Source: Moniliella sp. 'wahieum' (taxonomy: Eukaryota > Basidiomycota > Moniliellomycetes > Moniliellales > Moniliellaceae). From it: a DNA stretch of 64,000 nucleotides. The notes under the pieces were generated by a model that saw only the letters and a program-made list of their open reading frames with translations, searched no databases and was not told the DNA's origin. The stretch is from the NCBI GenBank assembly GCA_003971905.1, contig RSEE01000049.1, forward strand, positions 372,001 to 436,000, given 5' to 3'. Below are positions 32,604 to 42,897 of this stretch, piece by piece. The number at the start of each line of letters is the position of its first letter. Position 1 is the stretch's first letter. A program made the position numbers and the translations under genes.

Positions 32604-35137
32604 TCAAGCAGTCTCGTCCGGAAGCGAGGCGGATGCGGCCGGGTGGGGCGACTGAGACGCCGGGGACGGCGTTTCGGAGGAAGGTTTGGCCAGGATAGCC
32701 TCAACGTCCGTCGCTTGCGTTTGGTCCTCCTTCAACGCGCCGACAATCGCATCAATCATCTTGAACCCCAACGATCCCTGTGGGAAACAAATGTAGGCCA
32801 CAATCTCGTGCGACGCACCAAACTTGGTCCGGAACGAACCCTTGGACGCCAAATGGAACGTCTTGCTCAGTGCATTGTACGCGGCCGTGACGGTGGTGAA
32901 ACGTAATCCCACATGCAGGTTCCGGCCAGGTTTCAGCTCCCCGCCCGAAATCCCAAACGAAAGCGAAGTACAGACCGGACGCTTACTTTCGTCCCACGTC
33001 GCAGACGCTTTGTCCAGTCCTTGAAGCGGGAACAGAGCGGCCGAGGAAGTGTCGACGCTCGAGGCAGTAGATCGGACTTGCATCGGCGTCGACTCTTGGT
33101 CCGCCAAGACCGTCGCTTGCGGCGTCGAACCATCCGGGGTAGGCTGCTCCGACGTGGGCGTCTCCGTACCGGCCGCGGGGGCATTCGTCGGTGGCGCCTG
33201 CTGGGCCTCGGCAAGCTTATCAACCGGCGCTTGCACCGCAATGATCTTACCCGGCGCACCATCCACCTCGGCGGCAGGAGGGTCTTGCTTCTCCTGAGTC
33301 GGTTCCTCAGCTTGAGGCTGCGCTTGGGCATGAGCTTGGGCTTGGGCCTGAGCGGCCTCTTGGCGCGCCTTGCGTGCACGCCGCGCCTTTTCCCGGTTGG
33401 ACAGCGGCTTATCTTCCTCCTGCTTCTTCTTGGACGGGGTAGGCCAGTCGGGCGAACCAGCATCGCGCAACCGCTCAATCACATGCACAATCAAGCACTC
33501 TGACGTGCCCTTGACGTCCTGATCAAACTCCAGCAACCACTTGACCACGTACTTGCCCTCGGCAATCGGAGCCAGCACACACATTCCCACCACCTTCTCG
33601 TCCTCGTGGTAGTCCAGCAGCACATTGGGTACACTCAAGTTGGACTGGCTGGTGACACGGCTGTTGGAAGTAGCGGGAAGCGTGACGTTGCTCACGGCCG
33701 TTTTGCTCGGATGCTGAAGCTCGTCCTCATCGTCATGAGGCGGGATACGAGGAGCGACAGCGTAAAAGTACTTACGGTTGGTCAGGTCGCGCCACGGTTC
33801 GGTATCGGACGCATGGATCTGGGAGCCCTTGGCCGCCTTGGACTCCTTCCACGTCAAAATGCCCTCTTCGACGTGGTCGCGCGTCAGGGCCGAGGAGCCA
33901 TCGAGGATTGGATCGGGGAACCGGCCGTGGGCCTCAACGATCCGCAACCCCTTCCGATGCGCCTTGCGCAACTTGGTCCGCACAAACTTTTCCGCTTGCT
34001 CCACGTGAAACTGGCGTGGGTCCACCGCGTCCTCATGAATGCACGTCAGCGACGACCAGTCCAGTTTCGCCCGGGGTGAGCGTCGTGGCATTACCTCCCA
34101 GCGGCTCGGAACCGATCCGATCAGGGAACGAACGGGTCAACACGTCCATAAAGTCTTCCGAGCAACACGACCACAGCGGCTTTTTGCCCTCCGACTCGAT
34201 TTGCTGCACCCAGCGCTGGGCAACGTACGCATAGTTGTCCGGGTGGCACAGCGGGTTGCCCCAAGCGATCGCATACGTCTGCTTGCCATCGGGCGAATTG
34301 AGTAGGTAGCCCACATAGGCAAACTTCTCGATCGGGTCTATCGTAGGCAAAACAGGATGTCAGCAACTTGCCTGTCCCAGTGGGTTTGCAGTGCCCCAGA
34401 AACAACCAAACCAAAACCCAGAACCCAGAACCCAAACAAAAAACAAAAATAAAACCGAACCCCAACAAAAGGTACGTACCGTGTCGCCGCTCAGCGGGCA
34501 GAGGCAGCTCAAAGATGGTGTACATCGGTTCGGTCCAGGCAGTGTTGGTGGCTGTGCCGTACAAGGGCAACAAGGTGGGCAAGAGGGGTAGGTAGCAATG
34601 TTGCCCGAGCCAGGCTCGTGCAGTCGACCGTCATTGGAGAACAAGTCGCGAAACTGCGCCGGAATGGTGTCGGAAGACCCGGCGGGGGTCACATCGGCAT
34701 CCCCGGCACCTGTGCTGGACGCGGGAGGATCCGCGTCCGTTGTACCGGAAGCAGTGTCATGGTCAGCGCCACTGCTCAGGCTGGAATGGACCGGATGGGG
34801 GTGGCCCAAGCCACCTGGGTGCAGATGGGACGAAAGCTTGTGCCGGATGGAGCCCAAGTTGTGCGACAGACGCCCGCCGTTGAACGAGTGCCGCGGCGAG
34901 GCTGGCGGGGACCCATCGAGCGAGGGTCGGATGGCGGACATGGAGGCGCGGGGAGACGAGGTCGAGGCGCGCGACTGCTGCACGCTCTTGCGGGGTGCGG
35001 CGCGAAGCGTCCCGGCTAGGCCGCGGGCTGGCGCTGGGGGAGGGGTTGGCCGGGTCCGAGCCGTCGGGCGCGTGGGAATGGAGGGAGGGAGAGTGGGTGT
35101 GGTGCGAGCGCAGGCGCGTGCGGAGAGCGTCGAGCAT
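32604..35137 (-). CDS. DUF2156-like (LPG-synthetase C-terminal) transferase candidate
   Basis: Reads as an aminoacyl-transferase of the DUF2156/LPG-synthetase GNAT-like type, the domain found in fungal ergosteryl-aminoacid synthases (ErdS/ErgS). The N-terminus starts at 35137 (MLDALRTRLRSHHTHS) with Ser/Pro-rich sequence, then FRDLFSNDGRLHEPGSGN and WTEPMYTIFELPLP. An intron (34338-34479, GTACGT...ATAG) precedes DPIEKFAYVGYLLNSPDGK and QTYAIAWGNPLCHPDNYA. One open frame (34091-32604) carries FVRTKLRKAHRKGLRIVEA, the basic GNAT-like segment, VVKWLLEFDQDVKGTSECLI, and the second half ELKPGRNLHVGLRF and FRTKFGASHEIVAYICFP. A Lys/Ala/Gln-rich insert with KEKARRARKARQE-type sequence separates the halves. 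No aspartyl-tRNA synthetase domain is attached, so it would be a free-standing type. The family call is from motif style, not a search. Confidence 0.5.
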
Positions 35138-37413
35138 AGTGGGCAAGGGATGGAGGGGGTAGCCTGGTGTCGCAGCAGGTGGTGGCGGGGGAGGGTGGGG
35201 GCGCGGACCGGCTTGGCGTTCGGTTGCACTTGCCTGTGGTAGCCCGTGGATCGGCGATAATTGGGAGGGCCGTGGGTACACTAGCCTGCTGCGGGCGGGC
35301 AGAAGGGCAGGCGTGGGTGGCCCGGGGGCGGTCTTGGGCTGGGATCGATCATGGATCATGCAAGTGCATCATGCATCCGACACCAACGTAGGCACCACCA
35401 GCACTGGCCGAATGCGGCCGATGCCACGGGCCACAACTGGGCCTTCGAAGCTCCAACCTCCATGGAGATCGGTTGCGTAGCTCCGATTCTAAACGTACGC
35501 GGAATATGCCACACTCTGGCAAAGCGCACACTGCCCCCACGCGGCAGAACACGCATACATGCGGATGCATGATGCAAGCATGCACAGGCCCTGTCTGCAC
35601 GTGCAAGGGGGCGGTGCTCGGGACAGTCGCATGTCACATGTCATGCATGTCCTGCATGTGCAGCTGCAAGCTGCCATGGTGCCTTGCAGCTTCCTTCTTG
35701 CCACTTGAGCGCTTCTCCCTGCAGACAAACAGGGGGGGCGGGTACTGGGTGGCAGTCGCACGCCCGCGGAGCAGGACCGCAAGAGACAGCCAGACCCAGC
35801 TGTGGCCTGCGGCAGCATCAGTGTGGCCTGCTGGGACTAGCATGCATGCATGACGACGCGGGTGACAATGACGCGCGTGACGCGTGACGGAAATTCAGCT
35901 GGCAATCCACAGCACTCTGGCACTGGGCGTGGCGTGCGCTTGTTTACAATTTCATACGCCAAGCCGTGCAGCTTGGCAGCTGCAGCTTGCAGAGCGAGCG
36001 TGCTCCGCGCTCCCCCCCGTACCGCGGCATAGAATCCTAGAATATTAACAACCCTGCCGCCCCCCTGTCCAGTCTTGCGTCTTGGTCAACGCGTGTTTAT
36101 GACCAGTAGTATATAGTGACCAGTGACTAGCTAGTCACTAGTGTATATAGTGAGTCGAAGATTCGAGGACTCGAGGATCGGTCTGAAGATCTGAAGCCTT
36201 CCGCCCGCGTTCCTGAGGCCTGACATTGACATGGACATTGTTGACCACCAGTGGTCTAGGTGGTCTAGAGCCCATCGGCCTTCAGTGACACGTGGCCCGA
36301 TGCACACAGTGCACCGGGGCAGTGAGTTCCGGACCTTCCACGGGTTTCCACTGGCCTCCAGGCCAGGAGCCTATCAGGGCCCATAGCTCTAGCTCTCCTT
36401 AGCTCTTGAATGCCATCTCCATCCATCATCGCCAGCATCGCTAGCTAGGCCTGTGACAGACATCGATTCAGAAAGCCTAGCTGGCAGCTTGAAGAAACTT
36501 CCGCCGCGCAGCCCCAGTCCTTCCCCGCATAGATCCAGATTCACTTTTCCTGAGGCAGCCGGAGGTCTGATCGGTGATCGATTGGATCTTTCCAGCGAAC
36601 CACACTGGCCAGACTGCAACCCAGACCGTAACTGCGCGGAATCACGCGCCAACTTGACAAACGTTCGCCGCGCAACGTCCAACGCGCAACGCGTCGATGA
36701 CCGAGGGGTCGTTCGCGTTGTCCGCCTGCTCAGTTACCGGTTATCGATTCTCGATTATCGATTCTCGGCCGAGTGAACGTGAGCGTGAATATTGAATTCT
36801 CGTTGGTGTATCCCGCGGGATACTCGATACGCCCTGGTACGCGGTACGCCCGCGTACGCCCGTGGCCACCGCAAGCTCAGGACTGGCCTTTCATCGGCTC
36901 GTCCGGTGGATCATCATGCATCATGCATCATGCATCATGATGCATGACCGGTGACCCTAAGGCCGAACACATCTCCAGCAACACTAGAGTCGGTTGGACG
37001 GGTATGCCGCACTGGTGTGTAAGGTTGGGTACTCGTCCCCAGCGCCAGCAGCGCGGCCAACAATTACCAAGTGTGTACGCGCATCGCATACCAGACACTA
37101 GACACATAGAAAGGGCCCTCCTACTTCCCCCCCTCTACCTCGCGATCCCCGCCTAGGCCAAACCAGGTCCAACCCCACGCAGTCTACGCCTCCTGCCCAG
37201 GCTCGAGCCTGTCCCGACATATGGCCAGCTATATATCTCGTCACGCGTCACTATGACAGTCTGCGGTTAGACCAGGATGAATGCCACAGGCTCGGATCGG
37301 GTCGGGTCAAAAAAAAGGAATGGGAATCCCGATGTGGAGAGGGGGGCGTGGGTACTATAACGAGAGGGGACCAAGACCAATGCGACGGAATAGGGGTCAC
37401 GACAAGAAGCGAG
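35138..37413. other. 2.3 kb intergenic region
   Basis: No gene recognised. Words present: GATCATGCAAGTGCATCATGCATCC (about 35350-35374), CATGTCACATGTCATGCATGTC (about 35630-35651), GACGCGCGTGACGCGTGACG (about 35870-35889), a dense ACTAGT/AGTGACCAGTGACTAG cluster (about 36104-36160) and an ATGCATC array (36911-36947). GATTCTCGATTATCGATTCTC is at about 36744-36764. Some open frames reach 120 codons without any recognisable domain. Confidence 0.5.
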
Positions 37414-39438
37414 TCAAGGGGTAGGATCGGTTCTGAAAAGAGAGGGGGTCAAGGGACGGTAATGGTGAGCCATACCAACGCGCATCACTATAAGGTAGTA
37501 GTTATTGCCGTCGGATCTGCAACTTGATACACTTAATGGAACACCGTGCCGCGTCCCCGTCGGTTGCGACCGTGCTGGCGCAGTACAGTTGGTGTTCGCC
37601 TTGTGCTTGTTGAAGGCCAAAGGGTACGTTTGTGCCTGTAAGGCCTTGGGCAAGGCGGAGATATAGGGACCAACGGCGCGCGAAGGCGAACTATTGCTGT
37701 GGCTTGCGTTCCGATTGGCCGGCAGGGCATTCGCCTGGCTTGCAACGTGCGGCAAGGGGACAGAGCGGGGCGCGAAGCCTTTCTGTTGCAGTTGGAACGG
37801 GTGGCCCTCGGTGTTGAACACGACCTGGTTCAAGTCGGCCGTGCTGGCGTCGGAAAACGTGAGGTAGAGGTACTTGTACAGTTCGGCATAGGCAAAACTT
37901 TGTTCTTCGTTCACCTGGCCGCGGCGGGAGAGCGCACGTCGTTGATCCCGACCAGACCGTCCTTGAGGCCGACTTTAGGCTTGCACGCGCTTTCCAGCGC
38001 TTCAAAGGCGGCCCAGGCAATCTCTTGCCATTTAGGATCCAGCGTTGCGCGCCACGCATAAAACACCGATTCGAGCACCTCTGGACGCAGCACATAGTCT
38101 GCCATCGAAATCGAGAACCCCCACTGGTCAAATTCCGTTTGGTTGAGCGGAGTGGAAGGGACGTGGTAGGAGCCATTGGCAAAGCGGTAGGTGAACACTT
38201 CCGGTCCCAGCCCCGTCGGCGTCCGGGCATAGGTCTGCGCACACGATTCCGTCACCTCCAATCCGAATGCAAGCAGGGACTGGCTGCCTAGGATCTTGCC
38301 GCCCAAAATCAAGTTGCCACCCACAAAGCATTCGAGGTGCGAGCCTAGCGAGATCAACCCGCCTTGGCTCGGGTCGTAGTCAGCGAGGAAAAGGAGGTCG
38401 GGATGGTGCTGCGGGACAGTAGCCAGCACGCCTACTGTACTTTCACCGTGTCGATCCAAGTATCTATGTAGGCTCCTGACGAGTTGCCCCAACAGTACGC
38501 CGTCTTGAGCAGGTACTCAAAAAACGAGTCGGACCCCCCGCCCCAGGTCATGTAACTATCGGTGGCGGTATTACTGGCAGGATCGATGCCTTGGCCAAAG
38601 AAGCCTTTGGGTCGGGGGTTCATGGTTTGCCGGCTGGTGATGATGGCCTGCATGGCCTTTTTCGCATACGCTTCGTACGTCCCATTGCGCGTGTGTTGGC
38701 TCAACTTGGTCCATTCCAACACGATCGTCCCGGCCTGCGCAATCCCTTGGCCATCCGATTTGTCTACCGTCACAGTCGTGTTCCAGTTCAGCAAGGAGTT
38801 CCACGGAATGTCCTGTCCTTCGACCCTAGATAGCATGCATGGGTCAGTGCCAAAGAAGTACCTTGGTAGTGCTTAGTGCTAGTCGGGCTCGACCGAACAC
38901 GCTGACATAAAATGAGAGCATCCACCAAGCCAAGAAGAAAGGATGTGCCACGTACCAACCACCCAGCAACTTATCTGCCACGCGGGCCGCCTGTTCAATC
39001 AGACCAAATCGCTTGGCCCCGTCCAACTCGTAGGCACTCACCAAGCCGGCAACATACCGAATGTTGGTCTCGAACAAGGAGATCTTGGTCTGACGTTCGT
39101 ACCAAAGTCAATGTTCAGAGCCAAGTTGATCAATTGTTCGCCTGCTCCGTCTGGCCCATAACGAACGCGGGTGGAAATCGCATCAACTGCTGTGGCGCCC
39201 CAATCGCCATACAGGTCGGCAGAAAGGCTGCTGCCATTCGACGTTAGTGCGTCCAGCTCGTCCCCTGGCCAGGCGTAGTGGAGGTAGGCTTCCAGGTTGG
39301 CAGAGAAGGCTTGTTGGATTCGTTGTGCACGCGAGGCGGCCAGAGGCGTAGATGGTAGGAGCTGTCAAACGCTCCGTCGGCCACTACCTTGGGCAGATGG
39401 AGCAGGGCAAAGGCACCGCCCCAAATGAATGTACGCAT
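37414..39438 (-). CDS. GH47 alpha-1,2-mannosidase
   Basis: Secretory-pathway class I mannosidase that trims alpha-1,2-linked mannose from N-glycans. The start at 39438 gives MRTFIWGGAFALLHLPKVVA, a likely signal peptide. Motifs in order: LYGDWGATAVDAISTRV (about 39180), ETNIRYVAGLVSAYELDG (about 39040), GGGSDSFFEYLLKTAY (about 38500-38545), LECFVGGNLILGGKILG (about 38280-38335), TPTGLGPEVFTYRF (about 38180-38225), YVLRPEVLESVFYAWRATLD (about 38040-38100) and VFNTEGHPF (about 37800-37830), whose Thr binds calcium in the family. The acidic residues expected for catalysis are present in RPEVLES and GPE. An intron lies at 38826-38955 (GTACGT...CTAG). Three or four frame changes occur. Downstream of the NTEGHP motif a Ser/Ala-rich tail runs to a stop at 37414, but another frame stops earlier, so the C-terminus is uncertain. 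Confidence 0.9.
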
Positions 39439-40278
39439 GGGGGCCTTCCCAGAGCGGATGAGGACCATGTAAAAGGATCGTGGGTAGGGGGAGGGGGCGG
39501 TGTTGGTGAGAGAAAGAACGTGGAGAGGAGGGGGGCGAGGACAGTGCGGATGCAGGTGGTGTAGGAGAGGGACTGTGCAAGGGCAAAGGGGAGGAAGCGA
39601 TGACAAACAACGCGAAGCGCTGTGTGCACTGTTTATGTAGCAGAGCCTTGTTCAGTGGCGTCTGTTGGGTGGGATTGGCAAGCAAATCAACGTGGCGCCA
39701 ACCAGGTCGCGCACTTTGCCGAAGAGAGCCACAGCCACGCAGCGGGAAGACGCTGTGGGGTCGCTCTACCACGGCCAATCGGAGGCTCTGACCAAGATGC
39801 AGTGGGGGATGGATGCTCTAGAAAAGATGATAAGTGTGGCCGCGCCACATCATTAATCATTATCGGCCTGATTAAACTGATTGATGATCATCGATCATCT
39901 CGATCTCACGTACGTCGGTTTCCTATTAATACGCAATGCAGCCAGGCCGTCGATCACGTGGGCCCCATGCGGACGTTAGGGTGTGTCGATCAGGTCGATC
40001 AGGTCGTTGGGATCGATGATTGATTGCGTCCTCCCTCGAGTCGTTAGCGCGTAAGTGCTGATCTCCCCACCTGTTACCTCATCCCATGCATGCGCCCCAC
40101 TGCACAGCAGAAGCGCACAAAGGGGAAGGTGGGGTAAAGGCGCAGATAGTGCCTCGTCGTGCGCTCAGCGCTCATGCAGCTCTTCGTGCAGCTCACGCCC
40201 TCTCGCATCATGTTCATACGCCGCGCCCCCTCTTTGCCCGTGCATCTTATTTTCTCAGCAAGCAAGCTGCATGCCTCT

Positions 40279-40343
40279 CCAACGGCCAACGTCCAACGTC
40301 CAACGGACAACGTCCAACGTCCAACGGACAACGTCCAACGGCC
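40279..40343. repeat. CCAACGT/CCAACGGA tandem array
   Basis: About nine consecutive 7-8 base units alternating CCAACGT, CCAACGGA and CAACGT, each carrying the core CAACG. The reverse strand reads CGTTGGACGTTGG, close to the AACGTTGA word family. Confidence 0.85.
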
Positions 40344-40762
40344 AGCATGCAACATGCACCCCCTGTGTACCCCCTCCACCCGTCCCCGCCCCCTGGCAGG
40401 TGCTGCTGGCCGCTTGCTGGCCGGCCACGGCGCGCTGTCTGGGTGTGCGCTACTCCTTTCCTGGGTCGGCAGCATCGCCCTATCTTCTCCTGCAGCCAGA
40501 GGCCAGAGGCGGCAAGCAGAATGGTGCCCGGTGCTTGCCTGCCGCAAGCCACACGTGATGTCTGTGTCACATGTTACATGTCACGTCCCGTCACATGTCC
40601 AGTCACATGTCCATGGCCTGTCGCCACCCTAGTCACAGTGACTAGTGCCTAGTGCCTACAGTGCCTGGCCGATTCGGTAGGTCCAATTATACGAGGGAAA
40701 GGGTCCAAGAGCGTAACAAGGGAAGAGTTGAACTTGAACGTTGATGGACGTTGGGCGTTGGA

Positions 40763-40819
40763 GCTTGAAGCTTGAAGCTTGAAGCTTGAAGCTTGAAGCT
40801 TGAAGCTTGAAGCTTGAAG
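40763..40819. repeat. GCTTGAA tandem array
   Basis: Eight perfect seven-base GCTTGAA units (57 bases). Each junction contains the palindrome AAGCTT. Single or double copies occur at about 2612, 23965-23990 and 43530. Confidence 0.95.
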
Positions 40820-41359
40820 GCTGGGTTATAGAGGATCAAGACGAAGAAGGAAGTGCGTCAATCAACAGGGAATGGCAAGTGGTTCGGGAGGATGAGGATG
40901 AGAACGTTCGTATCTAATGAACCGAGACGTTCGTATAAATGGGAAGAGAGTGGGGGATTATGAGAATGGGAACAATAATACATCAAACGCGGACGCATGT
41001 GGCTTGAGTTCCCCAGCCCTGATTCATCTCTCTCTCATCATGCATCACGACATCTCGTGTGTGGGAGCCAAATGTGGTTGGGGGTCAGGAAGAATGTACA
41101 AGGAGGGATGGGATGAGCTGGACAAGGGGGGATGCGTGGAGGAGGAGTGAGGAACGTTGAACGAGGCGAACGGAAGAAACCAAGGAAAAGGAAAAAAAGA
41201 AAAAAAGGAGTGGTGGTTGTGAGGCTACAGTGAGGCGCCCACACGTGCAAGGTCATATATCATACAGAGAGCTGCACCCGCCCCTGGGGACTGTGGGACA
41301 CATTGCCCCCAGAGGGGTCTTGAGCAGCAAGCGGCGTCGTAACCATTTCAATGGTGGGC

Positions 41360-42897
41360 TCAAAAGACAAACGTGGGCAACGTCTGGGCAATCAAATCCC
41401 TCTGTTCGTCCGTTAAACTTTCCCGCGCCAAGTGGCACTTGAGGTGTCGGTGACAATCGTGTTTGCGACTAAAGCGATCGTGGCACAGAGGACACTTGAA
41501 CGGTCGTCGACGTTTGTGCACATCCAAGTGTTGGCGTAGGTTAGATTTCCGCTCAAACGCCCTTCCACACGTCGAACATTCCACGGCCGTTTGCCCTCCT
41601 GACCAACACCTGTACCAACCACTGCCGCCGGACTGGACTTGGCCCGGGAGCGTCGGCGTCGGCGCGATGCGCCCACAGACGGAGGCTTGCCTACCTCTTC
41701 GGTTGCTCTTCCTCGTCGGCGTGGGAAGATGGTCGCCCAGAGAGGGGGGGTCTTGCTGCTGCTCGAACTGGGTGCATGGGCCGGGCCGGGTGGGTATTCG
41801 TGCGATGGCGGGCACGCGGGCCAGGTTCCGTCTGGTCAATACTCGGACGGCACGCATGGGGCGTCGGCGTAGTCGTTGGGTTGAGCGGAGGGAGAGGGTC
41901 GGAAGAGTGCGGCGGCAAGAAAGAGGGCGGATCGGGAGGATTGGCCATGTCCTTGGCCTTGGCTTTGGTCTTGTCCTTTTGGGACAACATGATGCAGTAC
42001 ACGTCGCGCATCGCCTTGGCTGCCTCGTCGAGCATCGGCGCGGTAGAAGGGTGCTTCCCCGCAGGCAATGTGGGCCCAGCGAGCGGGTCACGCAATTGGA
42101 CGGGAATGGGAAGCACCTTGGTCACCGTCTTATTAGTTTCGCTCATCTCCTCCATCTCCACCATGCCCGCAGGGATGACGAGCCCACTTGGTACCGCACA
42201 ATTCCGATCCTCATCCCATCCCATCATCTTCCGTTTCCGGATCTGTTTCCGTTTCCGTTTCTCTTTCCCCGTCCCGGTCCCCAGTCACGTCCATATCAAC
42301 ATCAACGTGGGTGTTGGCAGTGATAGCGTCCTCAAACCACTTGGATCCACTGCTGGGCGTGCGAATCAAGCTGGAAAAGCCCGGGTGGTAGGAACTTCCT
42401 GTGCTTCGCCTGGGCCTGGATCCGACTGGGGCGGGCTGCAATGGGGCAGGTCGAAACGGGAAGAGGAAAAGAGGGGCAGAGGTTGGGTCGGGTAAGGGGA
42501 AAGCGCAGAGCAGGTCAGTCCCGTCCCGCTTGGAAGAGAATAGAGCGAGCTAAGAATCAAATGGTGACCCGATAAAGTGGTGGTGGGGCAGGGCGCGCAT
42601 CCACCCGCCTGATGGGCCGTAGGAAAAGCTCGGGTCGAGCATGGCGTCAAAGGCGAACGGGCCGGGGTGGGTGGAATGCAGGTCGAGCGGGGCAGGGTGG
42701 GAGGAGGCGTTCATCTCCTGCGGGGGGGAGAAGGCGAGGGCAGCAGAGAGGGCGTTGGGCCACAGGGAGGGGTAGTCGATTATGCCCTGGTCGCCGAGGA
42801 GCGAGGAGGGCTCGGCAGGGGCGGTGGAAAGGGTGGTGGCGGTTGTGGCCGGAGGCGGGGGCAAGAAGGGCGAAGAAGCGGTGGTGGAAGAGGGCAT
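41360..42897 (-). CDS. C2H2 zinc-finger transcription factor
   Basis: Two tandem classical C2H2 fingers lie at 41432-41578: CSTCGRAFERKSNLRQHLDVH and CPLC-X12-H-X3-H, joined by the linker KRRRPFK. They sit close to the C-terminus (25 residues before the stop at 41360), the usual layout for yeast Azf1- or Msn-like regulators. Upstream, in two other frames, come acidic ETETETDPETEDDG (about 42235) and KVLPIPVQLRDPLAG and AKAMRDVYCIMLSQKDKTK (about 41970-42100), then Ser/Pro/Thr-rich sequence. I place the start at the first in-frame ATG, 42897 (MPSSTTASSPFLPPP); a 5' exon ending near 43082 is possible because a CGTGTAG acceptor-like site precedes the open frame. An intron probably spans about 42445-42560 (acceptor TTGCAG). 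Shifts near 42220 and 41700 again look like base-calling errors. The DNA target is unknown. Confidence 0.75.

Larger units (their letters stand above)
39439..41359. other. 1.9 kb intergenic region with tandem words
   Basis: No gene recognised. CCAACGT/CCAACGGA tandem array (40279-40343), GTCACATGTCACGTCCCGTC and neighbouring CACATGTC copies (about 40565-40615), GTGACTAGTGCCTAGTGCC (about 40638-40656), TTGAACTTGAACGTTGATGG (about 40729-40748) and an eight-copy GCTTGAA array (40763-40819), followed by CATCATGCATCACG (about 41036-41049) and AACGTTGAACG (41153-41163). Confidence 0.55.

Noticed and set aside
40279-40343. CRISPR-like array
   Set aside because: Units are 7-8 bases with no spacers, and the genome is eukaryotic; it is a simple tandem repeat.
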